Assembly: GCF_910577125.1 (NCBI RefSeq)
Contig: NZ_CAJTMN010000005.1
Span: forward strand, 1-52,285
Reading direction: 5' to 3'
DNA: 52,285 nucleotides
Source of the DNA: an uncultured Rikenella sp.
GTDB lineage: Bacteria > Bacteroidota > Bacteroidia > Bacteroidales > Rikenellaceae
Positions 17,310 through 26,125 of the stretch are shown piece after piece (the stretch's first letter is position 1; the number at the start of each line of letters is the position of its first letter). Under the pieces are notes generated by a model. It searched no databases. It was given only the letters and a program-made list of their open reading frames with translations, and was not told where the DNA came from. Both the position numbers and the translations under genes were made by a program.

Positions 17310-18377
17310 TCAATGACCGAAGTTTTCCGGAATTTCGAACAGGAAGGGGAAGGGGGCGGTTTTGCGGAACTCCTTGAGCGCATTTCCGGCATACTCTTCG
17401 CCTCCGGTGAGGGTCAGCTTGCGCACCGGAGCGCCGGGCCGCAGGTCGGCTTCGTCGAGCGGTACCCACAGGATGGCCGGAGCGAGGGTCGTTTCGAAGT
17501 AGTAGATCCGGTTTTTCTGGTCGCTGACCGACCGCCAGCGGGTCGAGGAGTTGTTCGGGTGTCCGGGGGCCGAGAATCCCAGCGGCACCGACACGGAGCG
17601 CATGACGCTGAAGACGGCGGCGACGGCTTTTTTCGGATCGCCGCTCTGTTCGACGGCGTTGATGTAGAAGCTGGCGCGGACGAACCGGTCGGAGGATTTG
17701 TTCGTCCCGGGCAGCATGTTGAGGCCGCCGATCGGGGCCCAGTAGTCGCGGACGGCCAGCTGCTGGTCGTAGCTGGGCGAGTTGGTCAGCACCTGGTACT
17801 GCCGTCCCTCGTGGATGGAGATTCGTCCGTCGAGGTATTCGATTACGGCGCTGTTGCCGGTGCTGTCCGAGATGGCCATGTGCATCGTGGAGGCCTGGCC
17901 GCCGGGCATGGCGGGCGCGTCGATCCGGAAGCTGTCCCGTTTCAGTTCGGCGACGGCTTCCGAGACGGTGGCGAAGTTGTCGAGCACGTACTGGCACCAG
18001 ATGCTCATCCCCATCACGGGCCGGTCGTCGGGCCCGGGTCGGTCGTAGCGGCTCTCGGTCAGGTAGAGCAGCTGGGCGACGAGCCCTTTTTCGTTCATCC
18101 CTTCGGAGGTGCCGATGTCGTAGGAGGCGGCGATGACGCTGCCGTATTTCGAGGTCCAGGTCAGATGGGGGCCGCGGTCGTAGCTGATGCGTTCGATGCC
18201 GCGGGGCATGAGCCACAGGTTGGTGGGCATCTCTTCGCGCCAGTCCATGGTGCGTCCGGTGACGGTCATGCCGTTTGGGCCGAGGTAGACGGCGCGGGTG
18301 CAGGCCTCGCTCGGCGCGAGGGTGCCGAGGGTCAGCAGGCCGCCGAGGCAGGCGGCGGTGAGGATGTGCGTTTTCAT
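17310..18377 (-). CDS. Linear amide C-N hydrolase (choloylglycine hydrolase/penicillin V acylase family)
   Basis: This 355-residue secreted Ntn-hydrolase starts with a signal peptide (MKTHILTAACLGGLLTLGTL). Cleavage before Cys26 (SEA/CTRAVY) would expose the catalytic N-terminal cysteine. Other active-site residues of the bile salt hydrolase/PVA family are visible: Arg42 and Asp45 in GRTMDW, Asn95 in GMNEKGL, Asn199 in LTNSPSYDQQL and Arg231 in SSDRFVRA. In gut Bacteroidota this family deconjugates glycine- or taurine-linked bile acids or other N-acyl amides. The exact substrate cannot be read from sequence. The ATG at 18377 was chosen because it starts the signal peptide. Confidence 0.9.
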   Translation of the reverse strand: MKTHILTAACLGGLLTLGTLAPSEACTRAVYLGPNGMTVTGRTMDWREEMPTNLWLMPRGIERISYDRGPHLTWTSKYGSVIAASYDIGTSEGMNEKGLVAQLLYLTESRYDRPGPDDRPVMGMSIWCQYVLDNFATVSEAVAELKRDSFRIDAPAMPGGQASTMHMAISDSTGNSAVIEYLDGRISIHEGRQYQVLTNSPSYDQQLAVRDYWAPIGGLNMLPGTNKSSDRFVRASFYINAVEQSGDPKKAVAAVFSVMRSVSVPLGFSAPGHPNNSSTRWRSVSDQKNRIYYFETTLAPAILWVPLDEADLRPGAPVRKLTLTGGEEYAGNALKEFRKTAPFPFLFEIPENFGH

Positions 18378-18422
18378 GGGCGTTTCGTGTTTTCCCGGGG
18401 TACAATGCAAATAGCGTGCAAA

Positions 18423-18456
18423 AGAGGGCGGCGGTTTATTCAAACCGCCGCCCTCT
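18423..18456 (-). terminator. Rho-independent terminator of rny
   Basis: A perfect 15-bp stem (AGAGGGCGGCGGTTT and its complement) with a 4-base loop lies 40 bases beyond the rny stop. On the minus strand it is followed by TTTTGC. It also lies just upstream of the amide hydrolase gene, insulating it from rny. Confidence 0.85.
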
Positions 18457-18495
18457 GGCAAATAGAAATCGCCCTGCGCCCGCGCGCCTTACCGC

Positions 18496-20037
18496 CTACT
18501 TGGCGTAGCTGATCGACCTCGTTTCCCGGATGACGGTGATTTTCACCTGTCCCGGGTAGGTCATCTCGTCCTGAATCTTCTTGGCGATGTCGTGCGACAA
18601 GGTCTCTGCCTGCTGGTCGCTGATCTTTTCGCTCCCGACGATCACGCGCAGCTCGCGCCCGGCCTGAATGGCATAAGTCTTCAGTACCCCCTGATGCGCC
18701 ATGGCGATGTCCTCCATCTCTTTCAAGCGTTTGATGTAGCTTTCCACCACTTCACGCCGTGCCCCCGGCCGTGCGCCCGAGATGGCATCGCACACCTGTA
18801 CGATCGGTGCGATCAGAGTGGTCATCTCGATCTCGTCGTGGTGTGCCCCGATGGCATTGACCACCTCCGGTTTTTCCTTGAATTTCTCGGCGAGCTTCAT
18901 CCCGATCATGGCGTGCGGCAGTTCCGGTTCGTCGTCCGGCACCTTCCCGATGTCGTGCAACAGTCCGGCCCGCCTTGCCAGCTGGGGATTCAACCCCAAC
19001 TCTGCCGCCATAATCCCGCTCAGGTTGGCCACCTCGCGCGAGTGTTGCAGGAGGTTCTGCCCGTACGACGAGCGGTATTTCATCTTCCCGATCAAGCGGA
19101 TGAGTTCGGAATTCAAACCGTGAATTCCGAGGTCGATCGCCGTCCGTTTCCCGACTTCGACGATCTCCTCTTCGATCTGCTTCTGCACTTTGGCCACCAC
19201 CTCTTCGATGCGCGCCGGGTGGATACGCCCGTCGGTCACCAATTGGTGCAACGCGAGCCGCGCAATTTCCCGCCGCACCGGATCGAATCCCGACAAAATA
19301 ATCGCCTCCGGAGTATCATCGACGATGATTTCCACACCCGTCGCCGCCTCCAAAGCCCGGATATTCCGCCCTTCGCGGCCGATAATCCGCCCCTTGACTT
19401 CATCCGAGTCGATGTTGAAAACCGTCACCGAGTTCTCGATAGCCGCTTCGGTAGCCACCCGCTGGATGCTCTGCACGACGATCTTCTTGGCCTCCTTGCT
19501 GGCGGTCATCTTGGCTTCGTCGATGATGTCGTTGATATAAGCGGCCGCTTCGCTCTTGGCTTCGCTTTTGAGCTGTTCGATGAGCTGCGCCTTGGCCTCT
19601 TCGATCGAGAGGCCGCTGATCTGTTCGAGCTTGACGATCTGTTCTTTGGTCAGCCGGTCGAGCTCCTCTTTCCGTCCGGCGAGCGACTGGAGCTCGTTTT
19701 CGACTCTGGATCGGGTGCTTTCGAACTCTTTGATGCGTTTGTTGAGCTGTTCGCCCTCTTGGTTGAGCTGGGTCTCGCGCTGTTTGATCTTGGTTTCGAT
19801 CTGCTGCAGCCGGGTGTTCCGTTCGGCGACCTGTTTCTCGTGTTCGGCTTTCATCTGGAGGAATTTCTCTTTGGCTTGCAGAATTTTCTCCTTCTTGAGC
19901 ATCTCGCTGTCCTGCTCGGCTTCGCGCAGGATGGCGGTGCGCCGCTTTTCGGTCGATTTGTAGGTGAACATGTAGGTGGCGTATCCTACCACGGCTGCGG
20001 CGACTACGGCACTTACAATTATGATCAGTATATCCAT
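18496..20037 (-). CDS. rny: Ribonuclease Y
   Basis: This 513-residue membrane-anchored endoribonuclease starts RNA decay. An N-terminal transmembrane helix covers residues 3-24. A long charged coiled coil follows to about residue 200. The KH domain carries GRIIGREGRN at 216-225. The HD domain has its metal-binding His-Asp at 361-362 (LLHDIGK). The C-terminus (YPGQVKITVIRETRSISYAK) is typical. In this window it is separated from zapA by a probable 6S RNA gene. Confidence 0.97.
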   Translation of the reverse strand: MDILIIIVSAVVAAAVVGYATYMFTYKSTEKRRTAILREAEQDSEMLKKEKILQAKEKFLQMKAEHEKQVAERNTRLQQIETKIKQRETQLNQEGEQLNKRIKEFESTRSRVENELQSLAGRKEELDRLTKEQIVKLEQISGLSIEEAKAQLIEQLKSEAKSEAAAYINDIIDEAKMTASKEAKKIVVQSIQRVATEAAIENSVTVFNIDSDEVKGRIIGREGRNIRALEAATGVEIIVDDTPEAIILSGFDPVRREIARLALHQLVTDGRIHPARIEEVVAKVQKQIEEEIVEVGKRTAIDLGIHGLNSELIRLIGKMKYRSSYGQNLLQHSREVANLSGIMAAELGLNPQLARRAGLLHDIGKVPDDEPELPHAMIGMKLAEKFKEKPEVVNAIGAHHDEIEMTTLIAPIVQVCDAISGARPGARREVVESYIKRLKEMEDIAMAHQGVLKTYAIQAGRELRVIVGSEKISDQQAETLSHDIAKKIQDEMTYPGQVKITVIRETRSISYAK

Positions 20038-20084
20038 TCGTGTGTTTGATTAGGTTATTTTGTTGTTTTGGTTTCGTAGGGGTA

Positions 20085-20260
20085 CAAAAAAAGCATGGCT
20101 TCCTTTGATGGTTTGACGAATAACTCCGGTCAAATCATGGGTGGAGCTGCCTGTGGATTTGGGACTTCCAACGTTCTGCCGCCGCGCTCGGGCGGCGTTT
20201 GGGATACAGAAACCCGCCGAAACGGGGTAAGGCCTGTCCTACGTCCATAGAGTTGTTGTG
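20085..20260 (-). ncRNA. ssrS: Probable 6S RNA (6S-Flavo type)
   Basis: The rny-zapA spacer contains about 175 bases with strong foldback on the minus strand. The apical stem (CCAAACGCCGCC with GGCGGC and CGTTGG) is followed outward by GGGTTT paired with AAATCC around an open internal region. A second hairpin, TTTGAC/GTCAAA, lies near the 3' end, which runs into seven T residues (20087-20093). Upstream, TTTG, 17 bases and TACTTG form a weak promoter near 20264-20290. A long rod with an unpaired central bubble is the 6S design. The zapA neighbourhood is also the classical context for 6S in proteobacteria, and I recall the same context in Bacteroidota. The ends are approximate. Confidence 0.55.
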
Positions 20261-20292
20261 CTCCAAGTAGTTAGTGTTGAGTATCGCAAAGC

Positions 20293-20656
20293 AAAAGGAA
20301 ACCATGCGGGCATTTTCGGTTTCTTCTGGTATGTACCGGAAAAAGGGGAGACGGCTGGGACGGAGGGGAAATGCCGGAGGCCTATCGTTTCGAGGGGATA
20401 TGCCTCCGACAATCCGGCCGCTCCCCCGATTGTCTGCCAGCCGCGCGAGGTGCGGCGTGGGTGGATGGGAGCGTGCGACCCGGGAAGCTCTCGTGCGAGG
20501 GGCTTCCGGGTTCCGTAAATTTTCGTCTCTTTTCCCGAAAGAACGTTCGGTGTCCGGTTCCGCCGAAAAACGGTGGGCGGAGGCCCGGAGGTCGGGCGAA
20601 CTGTCGCGCCCCGAAAGGCGCTGTTCGCCGAAGTGTCTGTGTGTCTCGTGCGCCGG
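20293..20656. other. Spacer between probable 6S RNA and zapA
   Basis: No gene is supported here. The only clear structure is a hairpin at 20479-20510 (CCCGGGAAGC with GCTTCCGGG, capped by CTCG-TG-CGAG). It has no T-run on either strand, so it is not an evident terminator. Confidence 0.5.
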
Positions 20657-21055
20657 TCAGGAGTCCGAGTCGGTCCGGTTTTTCCGGGGCCGTCCCCGTC
20701 TGCCTTTGGGCTTGACGATCGGTGCCGGAGTATGTACGATCCGGTCTCCCGGTTCGTCGCTGTCACTCTCTTCGCCGGCCCATCGGTCGAGTTCCGAGGC
20801 GAGGTCTCGCAGCCGCAAAGCTTCCGGACTCATCCGCAGGCGCTCTTTGTTCTCTTCGTTTTCGATCGAAATCCGCATGGCGGCCATCGCGAGGTATTCG
20901 GTCAGCGAGGCTTCGTATTTGCGTTTCAGGGATTCGATCTGGTCGCGTATCTGTCTGGCGGCGCGTCTCACCCGTTCCTCTTCGTCGGCAGATATGGTCA
21001 GTTGGTACGGTCGTTCGGCGATCTCTACGCGTATCTTCAACATCTTCCGTTCCAT
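20657..21055 (-). CDS. zapA: Cell division protein ZapA with AT-hook-like tail
   Basis: This protein of about 132 residues has the ZapA N-terminal beta region (KIRVEIAERPYQLTISADEE) and the long helix (QIRDQIESLKRKYEASLTEY, LAMAAMRISIENE). ZapA binds and bundles FtsZ filaments at the division site. The tail is unusual. After an acidic stretch (EESDSDEP) it carries KPKGRRGRPRKNRTDSDS, which contains the RGRPRK core of an AT-hook DNA-binding motif. An alternative start 4 codons later (MLKIR, at 21043) is possible. The coiled-coil gene upstream is probably cotranscribed. Confidence 0.85.
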   Translation of the reverse strand: MERKMLKIRVEIAERPYQLTISADEEERVRRAARQIRDQIESLKRKYEASLTEYLAMAAMRISIENEENKERLRMSPEALRLRDLASELDRWAGEESDSDEPGDRIVHTPAPIVKPKGRRGRPRKNRTDSDS

Positions 21056-21185
21056 ACCTCTTGTCTTTATCTGCTGCAATATCCGTGCCGTTTTCGTCGC
21101 CCGCCCGGCGGTTCGGTACCGTGTTGTCCGAAAATGCGTGCCGCCGGAATAATCTTTCGTTTATAACGAATCCGGTGCCCGGATA

Positions 21186-21482
21186 TTATTTGTTCATCAG
21201 TGCGATGCAACGATCCACATCTTTCAGCAAGCGGTTGATACGCAGTTTGGCTGCCCGCACCCCTCCGGCCACTTCGGTGACCGATTTGCGCAGCAGGAGC
21301 CGGTCCAGATCCACCCGCAACCGGGCGATCTCTTCGTTCTGCGCTGCGGTCAGTTCCGAGAGCCGTTCGTTTTCCGCCCCCAATGCCGCATTGGCTTCCC
21401 GCAGTTCAGCGTTCTGTGCCAGCAGGCGTTGAATGTTGCGTTCGACGCGTTCGATGAGGCTCTGTTCCGACATCTCTGCCAT
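21186..21482 (-). CDS. Small coiled-coil protein upstream of zapA
   Basis: This 98-residue protein is almost wholly heptad-patterned alpha-helix (residues 8-65: LIERVERNIQRLLAQNAELR, then ENERLSELTAAQNEEIARLR). A short C-terminal helix ends in CIALMNK. I do not recognise a named family. Size, coiled coil and position directly before zapA suggest a ZapB-like division-ring partner, which is inference. A consensus promoter lies 29 bases upstream of the start. Codon use matches the neighbours. Confidence 0.75.
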   Translation of the reverse strand: MAEMSEQSLIERVERNIQRLLAQNAELREANAALGAENERLSELTAAQNEEIARLRVDLDRLLLRKSVTEVAGGVRAAKLRINRLLKDVDRCIALMNK

Positions 21483-21510
21483 AGGGGTATCCGTCCGCTT
21501 GTCCGTACCG

Positions 21511-21542
21511 CAAAGCTACGGTTTTTCGGCGGGATTTACAAA
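21511..21542 (-). promoter_or_regulatory. Promoter of the coiled-coil/zapA unit
   Basis: On the minus strand TTTG (21542-21539), a 20-base spacer and TAGCTTTG (21518-21511) match the phylum consensus. It lies immediately after the rimO stop, so rimO and zapA are separate units. Initiation is expected near 21504, giving a leader of about 22 bases. Confidence 0.75.
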
Positions 21543-21550
21543 TGCGCTCT

Positions 21551-22858
21551 TCACCTGCCGGCTCCGATGAGTTCGCCGCGCAGGTCGTAGTCGTCGGCGG
21601 CGGTGATCCGCACGTCGGTCAGGGTGCCGGCGGCGAGCGGCACGGAGGAGGCGATCAGCACCTCCTGATCCACCTCCGGCGAGTCGTACTGGGTGCGTCC
21701 GACCCAGAAGTCGCCTTCGCGCCGGTCGATGATCACCCGGCGCACTTGTCCCACGAGTCGTTCGTTGGCTTCGCGGGCAATCTCCTGCTGCAGGGTCATG
21801 ATGCGTTCGACGCGCTCCGCTTTGACCTCCTCGGGTACGTCGTCGGTGAGCTCCGTGGCGGAGTAGGTGCCCTCCTCTTCGGAGTAGGGGAAGACGCCGA
21901 GTCGGTCGAACCGGGTCTGGCGGACGAAGTCGAGCAGTTCGGCGAAGTCCTCTTCGGTCTCGCCCGGGTAGCCCACGAGCAGGGTCGTCCGCAAGGCGAT
22001 GTCCGGAATCTCGCGCCGCAGCCGCCCGATGAGGTCGATGGTCTCGGCTTTCGACAGTCCGCGCCGCATGGAGCGGAGCATCCGGTCGGAGATGTGTTGC
22101 AGCGGGATGTCGAGGTATTTGCAGATTTTCGGCTCGTCGCGCATCGTTTCGATCACTTCCTGCGGGAAGTGGGTCGGGTAGGCGTAGTGCAGCCGCACCC
22201 ACTCGATGCCGTCGATGCGGCACAGGGCGCGCAGCAGCTCTCCGAGCCTCCGCCGTCCGTAGAGGTCGATGCCGTAGTAGGTGGTGTCCTGGGCGATGAC
22301 GATGAGTTCGCGCACGCCTTTCCGGGCGAGTGTTGTCGCCTCGTCGATCAGCTCTTCGAAGGGTACCGAGACGTGCCGTCCCCGGATGAGCGGGATGGCG
22401 CAGTAGCCGCATCCCCAGTTGCACCCCTCTGAAATCTTGAGGTAGGCGTAGTGGGGCGGTGTGGTCAGCTGCCGTTCGCTGCGCAGCTCGTCGCGGTAGG
22501 TCGTCCCCACGGCGCGCAGGATGTCGCTCAGGTCTTTGACGCCGAAAAAGTCGTCCACTTCGGGCAGCTCGTCCCGCAGTTCGTCGCGGTACCGCTCGCT
22601 GAGGCACCCCATGACGAAGAGCCGGTCGATCTCCCCGGCTTCTTTGGCGGCGGCGAACCGCAGGATGGTGTTGACGGACTCCTCTTTGGCGTCGCCGATA
22701 AAGCCGCAGGTGTTGATCACCACCACCCGGGCGTCGGTCGCGTCGCTGTCGTAGACCACCTCCCAGCCGGCCGCGTCGAGCTGGCCGGCCAGGTGTTCCG
22801 AATCGACGAGGTTCTTGGCGCACCCGAGGGTGACGATGTGTATTTTTTTCTTCTTCAT
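21551..22858 (-). CDS. rimO: Ribosomal protein S12 methylthiotransferase RimO
   Basis: This 435-residue radical-SAM enzyme methylthiolates an Asp of ribosomal protein S12. Its N-terminal MTTase domain carries three cluster cysteines (VTLGCAKNLVDSE, INTCGFIGDAK, VMGCLSERY). The radical-SAM motif is CNWGCGYC in SEGCNWGCGYCAIPLIRGRH. The C-terminal TRAM domain ends the protein. The ATG at 22858 is chosen because MKKKKIHIVTLGC is the family N-terminus; the in-frame extension upstream lies inside the next gene's region. Confidence 0.95.
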   Translation of the reverse strand: MKKKKIHIVTLGCAKNLVDSEHLAGQLDAAGWEVVYDSDATDARVVVINTCGFIGDAKEESVNTILRFAAAKEAGEIDRLFVMGCLSERYRDELRDELPEVDDFFGVKDLSDILRAVGTTYRDELRSERQLTTPPHYAYLKISEGCNWGCGYCAIPLIRGRHVSVPFEELIDEATTLARKGVRELIVIAQDTTYYGIDLYGRRRLGELLRALCRIDGIEWVRLHYAYPTHFPQEVIETMRDEPKICKYLDIPLQHISDRMLRSMRRGLSKAETIDLIGRLRREIPDIALRTTLLVGYPGETEEDFAELLDFVRQTRFDRLGVFPYSEEEGTYSATELTDDVPEEVKAERVERIMTLQQEIAREANERLVGQVRRVIIDRREGDFWVGRTQYDSPEVDQEVLIASSVPLAAGTLTDVRITAADDYDLRGELIGAGR

Positions 22859-22863
22859 AGGGG

Positions 22864-23850
22864 TTATCGGTTCTGTATTTCCGCCGCGGCCGGTGCTGCA
22901 CCGACTTCGAAAAGACGGGGATCGGTCAGCGTGACGCCTCCGTTGGGCCATTCGACCGTTATCTGCGTGACGGCCAGGGTCTCGGGCCGGCCGAAACGAC
23001 GCAGCGGAGAGCGGGTGTAGCGGATGTCGCTCCGGGTCCACCACGTCTCGTCGTTCAGGTTGACGATGTGCGACTGCACGCGGCGGATCAGCCGGTCGTC
23101 GATGCCGATCCGGACGATGAACTGCATGGAGTAGGCGTGGCGGTAGTAGCCCAGCTGCGGGAAGGCGACGCGAAAGATGTGGCAGGAGTCTTCCCGCCCG
23201 AGGTAGCTGTAACGGGCGTTCCGGTTCGCTGCATTCACCGTGCTGATCGTTGCGACCGGCTGGACGAGGCCCATGTGCAGCAGTTTCTCCAGGTTCTCGC
23301 TGCCCATGCCTGTGGTGTCGTCCTGCGTGGCGATCTCTTTCTCCGGATAGTAGTGGTATTGCCGGCGACGGGTCTGGGTCGCCGCCACGGTTCCGGTCAC
23401 GCTGTTGGGCCGGTCGGTGACGGAGAAGCGGCCGCACAAGGTGTGCCGGTAGTAGATGACCGGCACTCGTTTCAGGCTCCGGTCGAAAAAGTCGGCGAGG
23501 TCGGCGTGGACGGTCACCTCTTCCGAGGTCAGGGAGTGCCGGATCGTCTCGACCAGAGCGACGTTCCACACGCCGCGCTGCTGCATCGCCGCGTCATAGA
23601 CGGCCCGTTGCGGCTCCGTTCCCACGTAGCTGACGCTGACCGTCTCCCCGACGGCGAGCTTCGCCGCAGGAATCGTTCCCACGCCCAGCGAGTCGGTCAC
23701 GGCGATGGCTTTCCGCCCCACATACAGATAGGCGTACGGCAACGCTTCGCCTGCATCGTTCCGCACCACGACTTTCAGCCCGTCGGCTGCCGCATGGGCC
23801 GCACTGAACCACAGCACGAGCACGAGCCCGAGCATCGTTTTTCGCCACAT
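22864..23850 (-). CDS. Secreted protein of unknown function with carboxypeptidase-regulatory-like domain
   Basis: This 328-residue protein has a clear signal peptide (MWRKTMLGLVLVLWFSAAHA). Residues about 25-95 (LKVVVRNDAGEALPYAYLYV ... VSVSYVGTEPQRAVYD) look like the CarboxypepD_reg/peptidase-associated beta-sandwich found at the N-terminus of many exported Bacteroidota proteins. The rest has no motif I recognise. It is rich in Tyr, His and Arg and has a beta-type pattern. It ends 5 bases before rimO, so the two may be cotranscribed. A TACTTTTG -7 element is present on the minus strand at 23880-23873, without a clear -33 box. Confidence 0.7.
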   Translation of the reverse strand: MWRKTMLGLVLVLWFSAAHAAADGLKVVVRNDAGEALPYAYLYVGRKAIAVTDSLGVGTIPAAKLAVGETVSVSYVGTEPQRAVYDAAMQQRGVWNVALVETIRHSLTSEEVTVHADLADFFDRSLKRVPVIYYRHTLCGRFSVTDRPNSVTGTVAATQTRRRQYHYYPEKEIATQDDTTGMGSENLEKLLHMGLVQPVATISTVNAANRNARYSYLGREDSCHIFRVAFPQLGYYRHAYSMQFIVRIGIDDRLIRRVQSHIVNLNDETWWTRSDIRYTRSPLRRFGRPETLAVTQITVEWPNGGVTLTDPRLFEVGAAPAAAEIQNR

Positions 23851-23900
23851 AGCTCTCTGGTATTTCGTTCGACAAAAGTAATCAAACGGCGGAAAAAACG

Positions 23901-23950
23901 AATTTCCGTCCGGGAGGACAGCTCTCATGAGCCTCTCCCGCACGGAAATT
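23901..23950 (-). terminator. Terminator of the EF-G paralogue gene
   Basis: A two-part stem: AATTTCCGT pairs with ACGGAAATT and, inside it, CGGGAG pairs with CTCCCG. On the minus strand it is followed by CGTTTTTTCC. It lies 19 bases past the stop codon. Confidence 0.8.
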
Positions 23951-23968
23951 CAGCGAAAAATCAACAGA

Positions 23969-26125
23969 CTACTCCTCCTTGTCGGTATCGGAGTATGCCT
24001 TGAGCAGTTTTTCCTGCACCTCGGCCGGCACCTGTTCGTACCCGTCGAAAGTCATGGTGTAGGTCGCCCGTCCGCCTGTCAGCGAGCTGAGCGACGTCGA
24101 GTAGCGGTTCATCTCGGCCAGCGGAACCCGGGCCGTCAAGGTCTCGAATCCCTTTTCGCTGGTCATCCCCTCGATCATCGCGCGGCGGTTCTGGAGGTCG
24201 CTCATCACATCCCCCAGCTTGTCGCTCGGCGCCAGCACTTCGACCCGATAGATCGGCTCCATGATCTTCGCCCCCGCGTTCCGGAACGCCTCTTTGAAAG
24301 CGTTCCGCCCGGCGAGCTTGAACGAGATTTCATTGGAGTCCACCGGGTGCATCTTCCCGTCGTATACCACCACCCGGATGTCCCGCGCATACGAGCCCGT
24401 CAGCGGCCCCTCCTCCATCTTCTCCATGATCCCCTTCATGATGGCCGGCAGGAACCGCGCGTCGATCGCGCCGCCCACAATGGCGCTGCAGAAGACCAGC
24501 TTCCCGCCCCACTCCAGGTCGACCTCCTCGGTCGATTTGACGTTCATCACCTGTTCCCGTCCGTCGATCTTGTATTTCGACGGCGCCGGCATCCCTTCCG
24601 TGTACGGTTCGATCACCAGCGAGACTTCGCCGAACTGGCCTGCGCCGCCCGACTGCTTCTTGTGCCGGTAATTGGCCGCCGCCTGTTTCGTGATCGTCTC
24701 GCGGTACGGCACTTTCGGTGCCAGATATTCCACTTCGATCTTATGCGTCCCCGCCAGCTGGGTCTTGAGGATGTTGAGGTGGTGTTCTCCCTGTCCCGAA
24801 AGAATGGTCTGCTTCAGCTCCTTGGAGTACTCGACTCCGATCGACGGGTCTTCATACGTAGCCCGGATCAGCAGTTCGCCTAACTTTTCGTCCTCCGCAC
24901 TGTTCTTGGCCTTGACAGCCGTCCGGAAACGCGGTTTCGGGAAGCCGATCAGGTTGATCTGCCACTCAGCCCCCGGCCCGTTCAGCGTGTGGTTCACGCG
25001 GGTCGCCTTGAGCTTCACCGTACACCCGATATCCCCGGCGCACAGCTCCGTCACTTTCACCCGGTTCCGCCCCGCGCTGACGAATATCTGGCCGATCTTC
25101 TCCTTGTTCCCCGTGGCCATGTTGGTGAGCTCCATCCCTTCGGTCAGCGTCCCGCTGATCACCCGGAAAAAGGCCACTTCGCCCAAATGCGGCTCGACGG
25201 CCGTCTTGAAGACGAAAATCGACACCGGCCCAGCTGCATCCGCCTGCACGTCGCCGCCGCCGATCAGTCTGAAATTCGGCGCCTTGAGCGGCCCCGGAGC
25301 TACATTGATAATAAATTCCATGAGCCGTTTCACGCCGATATCCCGTTTCCCCGAGAGGCAGAAGACCGGCACCAGGTCCCGCTTGGCAAGGCCTAATTTG
25401 ATCCCCGACCGCATCTCGTCCTGCGTCAGCGTCCCTTTCTCGAAGTAGAGCTCCATCAGCGCCTCGTCGTTCTCGGCCGCCGCTTCGACCAGCGCTTTGT
25501 TCAGTTCCCGGGCGCGCTCCATCTCGCCGTCCGGAATGGGCAGCTCTTCGCGTTCGCCCGAATCTCCTTTGAAGCGGTACATCTTCATCATCAGCACGTC
25601 GACAAAGGCATCGAACCCGGGCCCCGGATTGACCGGATATTGCACCACGACGATCGGCGCTTCGGAGTTGGCGCGCAGCTCTTCGATGGTCTGCTCCCAG
25701 TTGGCCTTCTCTGCATCCAGCTGGTTGACGGCCGCAATGACCGGCTTCTCGTGCCGCCGTGCATATCTCGCCTGTATCTCCGTCCCCACCTCGAACCCGT
25801 TCTGGGCGTTGAGCAGCATCACCCCCACGTCGGCCACCTTGAACGACGAGAAGAGGGCGCCGCAAAAGTCATCCGCCCCCGGCGTGTCCAGAATGTTGAG
25901 TTTGTAGCCGTTGAACTCGGTATATAAGACCGTCGAGAAGATCGACCGTTTGTACTGGTGTTCGATGTCGGTGTAGTCCGAGAGGGTGTTCTCCCCCTCG
26001 ACGGTGCCGCGCCGTTCGACGACTTTGCCTTCGTAGGCCATCGCTTCGGCCAGGGTGGTCTTCCCGGCACCCGAAGCACCGAGCAGGACGATGTTCTTGA
26101 TCTCGTTGGTGGGGTATTTTTTCAT
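23969..26125 (-). CDS. Elongation factor G paralogue (EF-G2 type)
   Basis: This 718-residue translational-GTPase relative has all five EF-G domains by length. The P-loop is GASGAGKT at 16-23. The G3 motif reads DTPGADDF at 80-87, so the catalytic His of canonical DTPGHVDF is Ala84. G4 reads NQLD at 134-137 instead of NKxD. Switch I (HQYKRSIFST) lacks the usual RGITI. This differs from the housekeeping EF-G, which is not in the window. Bacteroides thetaiotaomicron has an EF-G paralogue reported to translocate without GTP hydrolysis and to matter during starvation; the changes here fit that class. It has its own downstream terminator. Confidence 0.88.
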   Translation of the reverse strand: MKKYPTNEIKNIVLLGASGAGKTTLAEAMAYEGKVVERRGTVEGENTLSDYTDIEHQYKRSIFSTVLYTEFNGYKLNILDTPGADDFCGALFSSFKVADVGVMLLNAQNGFEVGTEIQARYARRHEKPVIAAVNQLDAEKANWEQTIEELRANSEAPIVVVQYPVNPGPGFDAFVDVLMMKMYRFKGDSGEREELPIPDGEMERARELNKALVEAAAENDEALMELYFEKGTLTQDEMRSGIKLGLAKRDLVPVFCLSGKRDIGVKRLMEFIINVAPGPLKAPNFRLIGGGDVQADAAGPVSIFVFKTAVEPHLGEVAFFRVISGTLTEGMELTNMATGNKEKIGQIFVSAGRNRVKVTELCAGDIGCTVKLKATRVNHTLNGPGAEWQINLIGFPKPRFRTAVKAKNSAEDEKLGELLIRATYEDPSIGVEYSKELKQTILSGQGEHHLNILKTQLAGTHKIEVEYLAPKVPYRETITKQAAANYRHKKQSGGAGQFGEVSLVIEPYTEGMPAPSKYKIDGREQVMNVKSTEEVDLEWGGKLVFCSAIVGGAIDARFLPAIMKGIMEKMEEGPLTGSYARDIRVVVYDGKMHPVDSNEISFKLAGRNAFKEAFRNAGAKIMEPIYRVEVLAPSDKLGDVMSDLQNRRAMIEGMTSEKGFETLTARVPLAEMNRYSTSLSSLTGGRATYTMTFDGYEQVPAEVQEKLLKAYSDTDKEE

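Noticed and set aside
20239..20766. 175-codon minus-strand frame across the 6S-zapA spacer
   Set aside because: It overlaps zapA out of frame, has Pro/Arg/Ser-biased composition and no family resemblance.
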